A stretch of 5,702 nt of DNA, taken from Clostridia bacterium. GTDB lineage: Bacteria; Bacillota; Clostridia; Oscillospirales; CAG-272. Positions 1 to 5,702 of the stretch are shown here, piece by piece. A model generated the notes under the pieces. It saw nothing but the letters and a program-made list of their open reading frames with translations. It ran no database searches and was not told the origin of the DNA. The translations under genes and the position numbers were made by a program. How positions within the stretch are numbered: position 1 is the stretch's first letter; each line of letters opens with the position of its first letter. The stretch spans positions 1 through 5,702 of the forward strand of contig JAFQAM010000206.1 in assembly GCA_017416885.1 (NCBI GenBank), written 5' to 3'.

Positions 1-1089
1 GCTATCGGTGAGGTTACTAAATGCGGTGACACTGTTAGCTATAAAAACAGTGAGATTGAGTTAAAAAGCACAGTTAATAAACACTCCTCGGGAGTTTTTG
101 AAAGAAAGGACAGCATTAAGAATATATCGGGACGCGATATTGAGATTAGCACCTTGCTTTCAAAATTTGTGCTGAATGGCGGTGAGTATCAGGTTTATAC
201 GCAAACAAGCAAGCACATAAAAGAGGGGATTGGGGCTTGGCAACCGTTAGTAAGCGGTATATTCGGAATGAGTGATGAGATACGCACAAATCAAGATGTA
301 AATCCCTTTGTGGCTTTATTTAATGAGCAAACAGGCAGAGGCACTGCTTATCATATAATGTGTAATTCATGCTTTGAATACAGAGTTAGCCGTCACGGTG
401 AGTTTTTAGATCATAAGGTGGTTAATGTGGAGCTTGGTATTAAAAGTCAGGATCTCAGATATATTTTAAAGCCCAATGAGGAATTATGCTTACCTACTAT
501 TCTCTATTACACATTTAAGTCAAAATCAGATATAGATGCTTACAAGCTACATAGATATTGGAATGATAAGCATAAGCATTCATTGCCTATTATTTATAAC
601 ACCTGGATGAGCCATTTTGACTACATTGATTTTGACAATCTTGTATCTCAGCTTGAAAGAGCCTCACTGCTTGGTTGCGAATACTTTACGGTGGATGCCG
701 GTTGGTTTGGCAAAACTCAAATGTGGTGGGATGTGGTTGGCGATTGGCAGGAGTCGAACGAGAGCTCCATGAGAGGCAGACTTAAAGAATTTGCCGATCT
801 TGTGCGCAAGAAGGGATTAAAATTCGGTCTTTGGTTTGAGATTGAAAGAGCTAATCCCAACTGCGAAAATGTAAAAAATCATCCCGAATATTATTTAACT
901 GAGGGGCAACACTGCTTTGTTGATTTTGCTAACCGTGATGCCTGTGACTTTATATACGGTATTTTGAAAGCGAATATTGACAAATACGGAGTTGAATTTA
1001 TTAAGTTTGACTTAAACGGTCCTTTATGCTATGACAAAACAAGAAATTCGTTTATAAAATATTATGAGGGATTTAATTATTTTCTTTAA
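1..1089 (+). CDS. Upstream fragment of the GH36-like hydrolase (start outside window, premature TAA)
   Basis: This is the open part before the premature stop, 362 codons within the window. It continues from beyond base 1: the frame is open from the first base, and the TTG at 154 is only an internal Leu codon without a convincing ribosome binding site. It contains the end of the N-terminal beta-sandwich region characteristic of GH36 (roughly 1-540) and then most of the (beta/alpha)8 barrel, including VDAGWFG, GLWFE and the KFDLN nucleophile motif. If translated as it stands, the protein would end inside the barrel, before the CASGGGR and SDS strands, and would lack the acid/base residue. It should therefore be inactive and probably unstable. 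Whether it is expressed cannot be judged because the promoter lies outside the window. Confidence 0.75.
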   Translation, partial: AIGEVTKCGDTVSYKNSEIELKSTVNKHSSGVFERKDSIKNISGRDIEISTLLSKFVLNGGEYQVYTQTSKHIKEGIGAWQPLVSGIFGMSDEIRTNQDVNPFVALFNEQTGRGTAYHIMCNSCFEYRVSRHGEFLDHKVVNVELGIKSQDLRYILKPNEELCLPTILYYTFKSKSDIDAYKLHRYWNDKHKHSLPIIYNTWMSHFDYIDFDNLVSQLERASLLGCEYFTVDAGWFGKTQMWWDVVGDWQESNESSMRGRLKEFADLVRKKGLKFGLWFEIERANPNCENVKNHPEYYLTEGQHCFVDFANRDACDFIYGILKANIDKYGVEFIKFDLNGPLCYDKTRNSFIKYYEGFNYFL

Positions 1090-1149
1090 AGAATCAGGAA
1101 AGATTATCCAAATCTACATTTAGAGTGCTGCGCAAGCGGTGGCGGTAGA

Positions 1150-1800
1150 ATGTCTCTTTCCAACGCGCCTTACTTTGATTCATTCTGGATGAGTGACAGT
1201 CACGGTATTTATACTCAGCTTGAAATTTTCAAGAATGCGATTAAGCGCATGCCGTCATCAATGCTTGAAAGATGGGCGACGATAAGAAGCGTTGAGGACT
1301 TTACTCCTACATATCCTGTTGGGGATAAGACGGAAAAAATTCTTTTAAGTCCAACATCCAATTGGCAAAGAGCCGAGGAAGCAAGCCTTGACTTTATTAA
1401 AAACGCTTTGGTGGGCGGGCCTATCGGTTTTAGCTGCGATTTGACACAGGTATCTGACAGGACTATCAAGGAATTAGGTGAGTTTATCGACACATATAAG
1501 GCTGAAAGAGAGTTTTGGGCAAGCAGTGAATGTCATATTCTTTGCGATACTCCTACTCTGACCGTGCTTCAATTTAACGATAAGGACTTTAACGATATAA
1601 GAGTTTACTATTATACAGAGCATCCTATTCAGGAATATGCGGATATTTATCCGTTCATTGGGGGATGCGGTGATTATTTGCTTACTAAGGATAATGAGAG
1701 CAAGAGCGTATCATCAGATAAGCTGAATGAAAACGGTGTCAGCGTTTTAGCTAATTATTTACATATTTCCGGTAGCTTTGCATTAAAAAGAATTTATTGA
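1150..1800 (+). CDS. Downstream fragment of the GH36-like hydrolase (barrel end and C-terminal domain)
   Basis: This is the same reading frame resuming after the TAA. Family-like coding actually starts at 1090 (RIRKDYPNLHLE), and the first ATG is at 1150, inside the conserved CASGGGRM motif. No Shine-Dalgarno sequence precedes that ATG at a suitable distance, so it is the first available Met rather than a supported start. The 216-residue piece carries SFWMSDS with the putative acid/base Asp (1195-1197), the following barrel helices (LERWATIRSVEDF, then NWQRAEEASLDF and NALVGGPIGFSCDL), and a beta-rich C-terminal tail from about 1515 typical of GH36 C-terminal domains. It lacks the nucleophile half and cannot be an enzyme alone. 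It ends at TGA 1798-1800, 43 bases before the next gene. Confidence 0.6.
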   Translation: MSLSNAPYFDSFWMSDSHGIYTQLEIFKNAIKRMPSSMLERWATIRSVEDFTPTYPVGDKTEKILLSPTSNWQRAEEASLDFIKNALVGGPIGFSCDLTQVSDRTIKELGEFIDTYKAEREFWASSECHILCDTPTLTVLQFNDKDFNDIRVYYYTEHPIQEYADIYPFIGGCGDYLLTKDNESKSVSSDKLNENGVSVLANYLHISGSFALKRIY

Positions 1801-1829
1801 TTATGGTAAACTATAAATGTAAATATTAT

Positions 1830-1836
1830 AAGGAGA
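1830..1836 (+). promoter_or_regulatory. Ribosome binding site of the secreted phosphoesterase gene
   Basis: AAGGAGA lies 7-8 bases before the ATG at 1844, a near-ideal Shine-Dalgarno placement. It fixes the start, which is also the only one that gives a complete signal peptide. The 43-base gap (1801-1843) is AT-rich (TATAAA at 1812, TATTAT at 1824), but no -35 partner is convincing, so I do not call a promoter. Co-transcription with the upstream hydrolase is the simplest reading. Confidence 0.85.
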
Positions 1837-1843
1837 AAACAAT

Positions 1844-4800
1844 ATGAAAAAGCATTTACTTTTTACTTTATTTGTTGCTTTGATTTTGTCGCTTTTATGC
1901 CTTGGCGTAATGGCTGATGAGGTTAAGATTACAGCAAATGAAGCAAGCGACATTTCCTCGGCGATTAATAAAGCAAATTCGGGGGATACTGTATTCATCA
2001 CTCTTGACAGTGATATTGAAATTACTGAGACAATTTCAATTGCTAAGGCTATTACGGTAAATATTTACTTTAACGGCAAACAATTAAATTACACAGGAAG
2101 CGCAGACAGTAACGGTGCAAATGCAGGTATATATATGTTTCACGCAGGGTGCGCATTAAATCTATATGGTTCAAATCCGCTTATTAGCTATAAGGATTAC
2201 ACACATTATAGCGATGATATTAAGCCTGATATGATTGGTACATCAAATTTAATTTCAATTGTACACGGTAAATTAAATGTAAAAGATGCATATTTGCTTG
2301 CATCAAGCAACGCCTGGGCAATTAACAGTCCTTATACCGACTATAATGATTGCGAAATTACTGTTGAGAACTCTGTATTAAGATGTCCTGAAGGCTCCAG
2401 CCGCTCTGCTATTACAATATCAGGTCAAAACAACGGTTCATATGTAAAAGCAAGAATTTTGAAGCTTGATAACTGCGTTGTTTACGGTGGCTTTAAGGGA
2501 CAAAATTACAATTTCAATTTAACATTGGGTACAGAGTTTACTGATGTTAAGTTTTATGATTTTTACATTAAGAATGACTGTTGGTACGATCCTTGGAACA
2601 GTGAAATCGGTCCTATTCTTATGAATCCGTTTGAAAAAGCTATTCCTGTAACAAATTGTATTTTCCAAAGGTATGACGGTACAATTGACAATATTACAGT
2701 TTATACCGAAACAGGCAAGCAAAATTTGAAGCTATTCAACTGCACATTTGACAGTATTGTAAGCGGCGGTAAGTTTGTCGGTGACAGAGGCGGAGACGCT
2801 TATGTTTTCGTAATCACTAAGCAAGCTACCTGTCAAGAGGACGGCGCTATGAAAGTATGCAAAAACGGCGGCTCACTTTATGACGATGTTATTAAAAAGG
2901 GCGAGCATACATATATAGATGCTTCTATTGCTTATAATAACGGATATATGGCAAGCGGTGACATTATTACCGAATGCTCATTATGTAAGGTGGCAGGAAT
3001 TAAGGAAAGCGCTATCGAGCCTTTATTTGTTATTCAAGGCTACTCCTTAAATGAGGATATGGATTCAATATGCTATGGGGTTAAGATTAACACTGAAATG
3101 CTTGATAAGCTGAAAAAAGCTAAGCCTGAATTGAAGCTTGAATTCGGTATGCTTGCAGGAAACGGAGAGACTGAGGTTTCGATTGAAAACGGCGCAATTA
3201 AAACATCAAGCGGCTTTGTTGCTCCTTGCACAAACGGTGAATATTCTTATATTGATTTAGTTATTAACGGATTTATTGACAATACACTGAAGGATAAAAA
3301 ATTTGCTATGGAATTTTATGTTTATGACGGTGAAAAGCTTGAGCTTGGCGACGGTGAAATGAACTACAATTCATTTAATGATGTTGTTTATTTACTTGAT
3401 GAGGACACAAGAAAGGCGGTTGAGCTTTTAGAGTCTAAGCACAAGCTGCAATACAACGAGGACGGCTCATTCAGAGTTCTTATTTTGGCTGACCTTCATA
3501 TGAGCGCAGGCGCTGATAGCGCGAAGGTACAGGCGGTTAAGGACAGAGTTAAGTTCTTGGTTGACAAGGAAAAGCCTAATCTTGTAATTTTTACAGGTGA
3601 CAATACAATCGGGTCATCAAGTGAAAACAGCTTAAGGACGAATATTGACGCTATGGTTAGCTACATTGAGGAAAAGCAAATTCCTTGGTGTCATGTATAT
3701 GGAAATCACGATCACGAGGGCGCGCTTTCCAACGAGCAGCAGCAAGCTATTTATGAGAGCTATGAATATTGTATCTCCAAGGATGTTGACGGTATTTCCG
3801 GCACGGGTAACTATGTAAATGCAGTTTATAAGGCTGACGGCACTGTTGGCGCGGTAATTTACTGTCTTGACTCCGGCGCTTATGATTCTGTTAACGGCGG
3901 ATATGATTATATTAAGGAAGACCAAATTGCCTGGTACAAGGAAACCTCCGAGCTTTTACAAAAGTATAATGGCGGTAAAGTTATTCCCGGTATGATGGCA
4001 TTCCATATTCCGTTAATTGAGAATAATACTGCTCACGATAACAGAAATAACAGTGAGATTGTTTATGAGTGGGACGGACAAAAAAATGAAGCCATTTGCG
4101 CTTCAAAAACTGACACTACTCTGCTTGAGACAATTTTCGAGCGCGGTGATATTAAGGCGATTGTAACAGGTCACGACCATGTAAACGATTATATGTACAA
4201 TTATTTAGGTGTTAAGCTTACCAACTCACCTAATATCAGTGATTTGACATACTGTAATGCTACTGTACAGGGCGGCCGCGTATTTGACTTGAATTATGAA
4301 ACTGTTGGAACAAATATTCCTACATATGTTTCATATATTATTGAAAGAGTAAATCCAAATGATTATGAAATAATTGCAGACGGCACTGTTTTGGAAGGCT
4401 TTGACGGCGAGACTCCTGAAATAACTTTTCGCAATTACGGCGGAAGCGCGCTCAGCGGCTCTGCTACTGCAAATATTGTAGATGGAAAGCTTGAGATCAC
4501 AAGAGGTCAGACGGGTAACTTTGAATTCTTAGTTGAGTTTGAAAATATGGGCAGACTTGGTAACAACAAGTATTTAATTGTTTGGATGGACTTTACAAAT
4601 GTAGAATTCAGAAAAGCTTGCGCAGGCTTTGTATCTAACGGTGTTATTTACAGAACGGATGATACAGATACAAAAACTCCTTTCTACTATCTTGCAGACG
4701 GTACAGATGAGTGGACAACGCTTTATCACGGCGGTGACGGTTGCTTTGGCGCAGGTGACAATGGCTCACAGGGTATGAAGGGCAAGAAGGGATATTTTGC

Positions 4801-4972
4801 AATTCCTGTTGAATATATTTCACAAAGCGGCGCGCAGATGAACGCTAACACTTTAATATCGGGCTTCTATATTTATGCAGATATTCAATCAGACTCTTAT
4901 GCAAATGTTCCATTCTATTTTGATAACATTATGCTTGTAGAGAATTATTCAGAATCAAAGTTGCCTAATTAA
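1844..4972 (+). CDS. Secreted multidomain calcineurin-like metallophosphoesterase (Dcr2/PAP29-like) with beta-helix-like and carbohydrate-binding-like regions
   Basis: The protein has 1042 residues. Residues 1-24 form a Sec signal peptide (MKKH, a hydrophobic core, VMA|DE cleavage), and no lipobox or LPXTG anchor is evident, so it is probably released. Residues about 27-312 resemble a parallel beta-helix (SAINKANSGDTV, then ITVNIYFNGKQL). Residues 330-381 hold Cys 330, 339, 378 and 381. Residues about 392-510 form a beta-rich domain (PLFVIQGYSLNED) of a kind I recall from clostridial secreted proteins. Residues about 535-830 are the metallophosphoesterase. Its motifs are D550-L-H552, GD586N, GN621H622DHE, FH721IP and GH777DH779, which supply every expected dimetal ligand, so it should be active. 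The order GNHD..E, LDSG.YD, AFHIP and GHDHVND resembles Dcr2/PAP29-like phosphatases. Residues about 847-1036 form a beta-sandwich ending FDNIMLVEN, like carbohydrate-binding modules. Expected role: extracellular hydrolysis of phosphomonoesters or diesters, perhaps on a glycan to which the end domains bind. The substrate is unknown. It lies 43 bases after the hydrolase and is followed by a terminator. Confidence 0.9.
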   Translation: MKKHLLFTLFVALILSLLCLGVMADEVKITANEASDISSAINKANSGDTVFITLDSDIEITETISIAKAITVNIYFNGKQLNYTGSADSNGANAGIYMFHAGCALNLYGSNPLISYKDYTHYSDDIKPDMIGTSNLISIVHGKLNVKDAYLLASSNAWAINSPYTDYNDCEITVENSVLRCPEGSSRSAITISGQNNGSYVKARILKLDNCVVYGGFKGQNYNFNLTLGTEFTDVKFYDFYIKNDCWYDPWNSEIGPILMNPFEKAIPVTNCIFQRYDGTIDNITVYTETGKQNLKLFNCTFDSIVSGGKFVGDRGGDAYVFVITKQATCQEDGAMKVCKNGGSLYDDVIKKGEHTYIDASIAYNNGYMASGDIITECSLCKVAGIKESAIEPLFVIQGYSLNEDMDSICYGVKINTEMLDKLKKAKPELKLEFGMLAGNGETEVSIENGAIKTSSGFVAPCTNGEYSYIDLVINGFIDNTLKDKKFAMEFYVYDGEKLELGDGEMNYNSFNDVVYLLDEDTRKAVELLESKHKLQYNEDGSFRVLILADLHMSAGADSAKVQAVKDRVKFLVDKEKPNLVIFTGDNTIGSSSENSLRTNIDAMVSYIEEKQIPWCHVYGNHDHEGALSNEQQQAIYESYEYCISKDVDGISGTGNYVNAVYKADGTVGAVIYCLDSGAYDSVNGGYDYIKEDQIAWYKETSELLQKYNGGKVIPGMMAFHIPLIENNTAHDNRNNSEIVYEWDGQKNEAICASKTDTTLLETIFERGDIKAIVTGHDHVNDYMYNYLGVKLTNSPNISDLTYCNATVQGGRVFDLNYETVGTNIPTYVSYIIERVNPNDYEIIADGTVLEGFDGETPEITFRNYGGSALSGSATANIVDGKLEITRGQTGNFEFLVEFENMGRLGNNKYLIVWMDFTNVEFRKACAGFVSNGVIYRTDDTDTKTPFYYLADGTDEWTTLYHGGDGCFGAGDNGSQGMKGKKGYFAIPVEYISQSGAQMNANTLISGFYIYADIQSDSYANVPFYFDNIMLVENYSESKLPN

Positions 4973-4976
4973 TAAC

Positions 4977-5010
4977 AAAAATTCAGCAGATTATTCTGCT
5001 GAATTTTTTG
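4977..5010 (+). terminator. Intrinsic (rho-independent) terminator after the phosphoesterase gene
   Basis: A perfect inverted repeat has arms at about 4977-4990 and 4995-5008, with core TTCAGCAGA / TCTGCTGAA and a TTAT loop. It is followed by a run of six T (5004-5009) that partly pairs with the preceding A run. It starts a few bases after the TAA at 4970-4972 and should end the transcript of the upstream genes. Because an A run precedes the stem, it may also terminate in the opposite direction. Confidence 0.93.
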
Positions 5011-5040
5011 TTTGCCTTACGGTAATTAAACATATTTTCT

Positions 5041-5070
5041 ACATATGCGTGAAAAAAACTCACTTTATGT
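5041..5070. promoter_or_regulatory. Candidate operator: imperfect inverted repeat just upstream of the regulator promoter
   Basis: The half-sites ACATA-N3-GTGA (5041-5052) and TCAC-N2-TATGT (5060-5070) form an imperfect dyad around an A-rich centre of seven bases. It ends five bases before the -35 element. Spaced dyads of this kind are typical of dimeric DNA-binding protein sites, and the downstream gene encodes such a protein, so autoregulation is possible. The spacers differ by one base and no second copy is present in the window, so this remains a candidate only. Confidence 0.35.
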
Positions 5071-5074
5071 GTTA

Positions 5075-5103
5075 TTGTAATGTTGTCTTGAATTTGGTAT
5101 AAT
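5075..5103 (+). promoter_or_regulatory. Sigma-A-type promoter of the XRE-family regulator gene
   Basis: The -10 hexamer is a perfect TATAAT at 5098-5103, with an extended -10 TGG at 5095-5097. The -35 is TTGTAA at 5075-5080 (4 of 6 matches to TTGACA), separated by the ideal 17 bases. Transcription should start near 5110, about 35 bases before the ATG. Together with the upstream terminator this makes the regulator an independent transcription unit. Confidence 0.88.
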
Positions 5104-5114
5104 CAAGATGTAAA

Positions 5115-5122
5115 CGGTACCG
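5115..5122. promoter_or_regulatory. Perfect 8-bp palindrome CGGTACCG in the initially transcribed region
   Basis: CGGTACCG is self-complementary and sits a few bases downstream of the expected transcription start, a position where a bound repressor would block initiation. It is GC-rich against an AT-rich surrounding. The flanks do not extend the symmetry, so it could be chance or a small autoregulatory operator of the XRE protein. Confidence 0.3.
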
Positions 5123-5132
5123 AATAAATTTT

Positions 5133-5139
5133 AAAGGAG
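5133..5139 (+). promoter_or_regulatory. Ribosome binding site of the XRE-family regulator gene
   Basis: AAAGGAG ends five bases before the ATG at 5145. It is the only good Shine-Dalgarno between the promoter and the open frame and supports that start. Confidence 0.85.
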
Positions 5140-5144
5140 CTATT

Positions 5145-5702
5145 ATGAAATTGAATTTGGGTGAAAATTTAAAAAGATTACGCAGGGAAAGAGATATAAC
5201 ACAGGAGCAATTATCTGAAATTTTCGGGGTGTCTTATCAATCCGTTTCCCGTTGGGAAAATGATAACTGTTATCCCGACATTGAACTTTTACCTGTTATT
5301 GCAGATTATTTCAACACTACTGTTGATAAATTACTTGGTGTTGATGAAAATCTGAACAAGAAAAGAATCAACAAATATTTAGCTGACTACAAGGCAGCTA
5401 TCAGCCGTGGCGATGTTTACGAGTGCATTCATATTGCCCGTGAGGGAGTCAAGGAATTTCCGAATAATTATGAGCTGCTTAATAAATTAATGGAAGCGCT
5501 ATTTATATCAGGTGACGATGACGGCGGCGTTCTCGAATGGAAGGAAAATATGAAAAAGTATGACAGTGAAATCACAGAGCTTGGCGAAAGAATTGTAAAA
5601 TACTGTCCTGATCAAGATATAAGGCTTGAGGCGACTATTCGTTTAGCGTTTAATCATTGTGAAAACGGCAGAAAAAAAGAGGGCAGAAAAATCTACGAAT
5701 CC
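5145..5702 (+). CDS. XRE-family helix-turn-helix transcriptional regulator with helical C-terminal region, 3' partial
   Basis: An open frame starts at ATG 5145 behind a good ribosome binding site and stays open for 186 codons to the last base, so the C-terminus is outside the window. Residues 5-65 are a classical XRE/Cro-CI HTH domain: LGENLKRLRRERDITQEQL, then IFGVSYQSVSRWEN with the recognition helix around residues 30-38, then PDIELLPVIADYF and the closing VDKLLGVD. The remaining residues, about 70-186, are predicted to be helical and acidic/basic mixed. Segments such as RGDVYECIHIAREGVKEFPNN and LEATIRLAFNHCENGRKKEGRKI recall TPR-like helical pairs (length, Ala/Gly spacing, 'EFPNN' turns). 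Such proteins are common in Clostridia, usually as local regulators with unknown signals. It has its own promoter after a terminator, so its targets may include itself. Control of the upstream genes is not shown by the sequence. Confidence 0.92.
   Translation, partial: MKLNLGENLKRLRRERDITQEQLSEIFGVSYQSVSRWENDNCYPDIELLPVIADYFNTTVDKLLGVDENLNKKRINKYLADYKAAISRGDVYECIHIAREGVKEFPNNYELLNKLMEALFISGDDDGGVLEWKENMKKYDSEITELGERIVKYCPDQDIRLEATIRLAFNHCENGRKKEGRKIYES

Larger units (their letters stand above)
1..1800 (+). pseudogene. GH36 / clan GH-D alpha-galactosidase-like glycoside hydrolase, 5' partial, broken by one in-frame stop
   Basis: Frame 1 is open from base 1 to a TGA at 1798-1800 except for a single TAA at 1087-1089. 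The joined product is about 599 residues, and full-length GH36 enzymes are commonly around 700, so roughly 100 or more N-terminal residues should lie upstream. Clan GH-D signatures appear in order: an NTW motif near 598-606, VDAGWFG near 691-711, GLWFE followed by NP near 826-860, FIKFDLN with the putative nucleophile Asp at 1009-1011, ECCASGGGR near 1123-1149, and SFWMSDS with the putative acid/base Asp at 1195-1197. The family would hydrolyse terminal alpha-galactosides or alpha-N-acetylgalactosaminides in glycan breakdown. The active-site motif is divergent (KFDLNG instead of the common KWDMNR), so substrate is uncertain. The text reads YYEGFNYFL-stop-RIRKDYPNLHLE, exactly as a continuous GH36 helix would, so one substitution (for example from AAA, GAA or CAA) explains the stop. 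I call it a probable pseudogene; a sequencing error or readthrough cannot be excluded. Confidence 0.85.

Noticed and set aside
1081..1092. CTT TAA A resembles a slippery site like the CTT TGA C of the RF2 gene, suggesting programmed +1 frameshifting.
   Set aside because: The downstream hydrolase coding is in the same frame as the upstream part, so a +1 shift would leave the correct frame. There is also no Shine-Dalgarno-like stimulator just before it.
1215..1493. Minus-strand open frame of 92 codons.
   Set aside because: It lies wholly inside the conserved hydrolase coding, has no recognisable domain or ribosome binding site, and is a shadow of the real frame.
1887..1903. Possible lipoprotein signal around Cys19 (LSLLCLG).
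   Set aside because: The residue before Cys is Leu rather than Gly, Ala or Ser, and a better signal peptidase I site (VMA|DE) follows at residue 24.
1801..2001. Minus-strand open frame of 66 codons covering the gap and signal peptide region.
   Set aside because: It overlaps the signal peptide codons, and its hydrophobic look simply mirrors them. It has no start signals of its own.
2519..2722. Minus-strand open frame of 67 codons.
   Set aside because: It is antisense to the beta-helix-like region and has no ribosome binding site or domain.
3632..3925. Minus-strand open frame of 97 codons rich in Ile/Val.
   Set aside because: It is antisense to the conserved phosphoesterase motifs (GNHD region). 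The composition is what the reverse complement of that coding gives.
5088..5160. Direct repeat TTGAATTTGG at 5088-5097 and 5151-5160.
   Set aside because: It is only ten AT-rich bases, one copy lies inside the promoter and the other in coding sequence, and no third copy or mobile-element context exists. Chance is likely.

Overview
The window looks like part of a low-GC Firmicutes genome, probably a gut-type Clostridia. I infer this from AT-rich codon use, strong AGGAG-type ribosome binding sites, a classical extended -10 promoter and the types of proteins encoded. The species cannot be named from the sequence. All three genes are on the + strand.

Bases 1-1800 hold the C-terminal ~600 codons of a clan GH-D / GH36 alpha-galactosidase-like glycoside hydrolase whose start lies upstream of the window. 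A single in-frame TAA at 1087-1089 interrupts it. The reading frame is identical on both sides and the family alignment runs straight through the stop. The stop falls between the putative nucleophile Asp (codon 1009-1011) and the putative acid/base Asp (codon 1195-1197), so neither half should be catalytically competent alone. This is most simply a recent nonsense mutation or a sequence error.

After a 43-base gap with a strong ribosome binding site, bases 1844-4972 encode a 1042-residue secreted multidomain protein. It has a Sec signal peptide, a beta-helix-like region, a small four-cysteine segment, a beta-rich spacer domain, a calcineurin-like metallophosphoesterase with all expected metal-ligand motifs (closest in feel to the Dcr2/PAP29-like branch), and a C-terminal jelly-roll, carbohydrate-binding-like domain. 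A strong intrinsic terminator (about 4977-5010) ends this transcription unit.

Bases 5011-5144 carry a well-formed sigma-A promoter with nearby inverted repeats. They drive an XRE-family helix-turn-helix regulator with a helical C-terminal part, which begins at 5145 and runs open off the window end.

The hydrolase and the secreted phosphoesterase are probably co-transcribed, which suggests a small glycan or phospho-glycan utilisation locus. That joint role is inference. The regulator has its own promoter behind a terminator, so its link to the two upstream genes is only positional. I see no CRISPR array, transposase, RNA gene or defence system.
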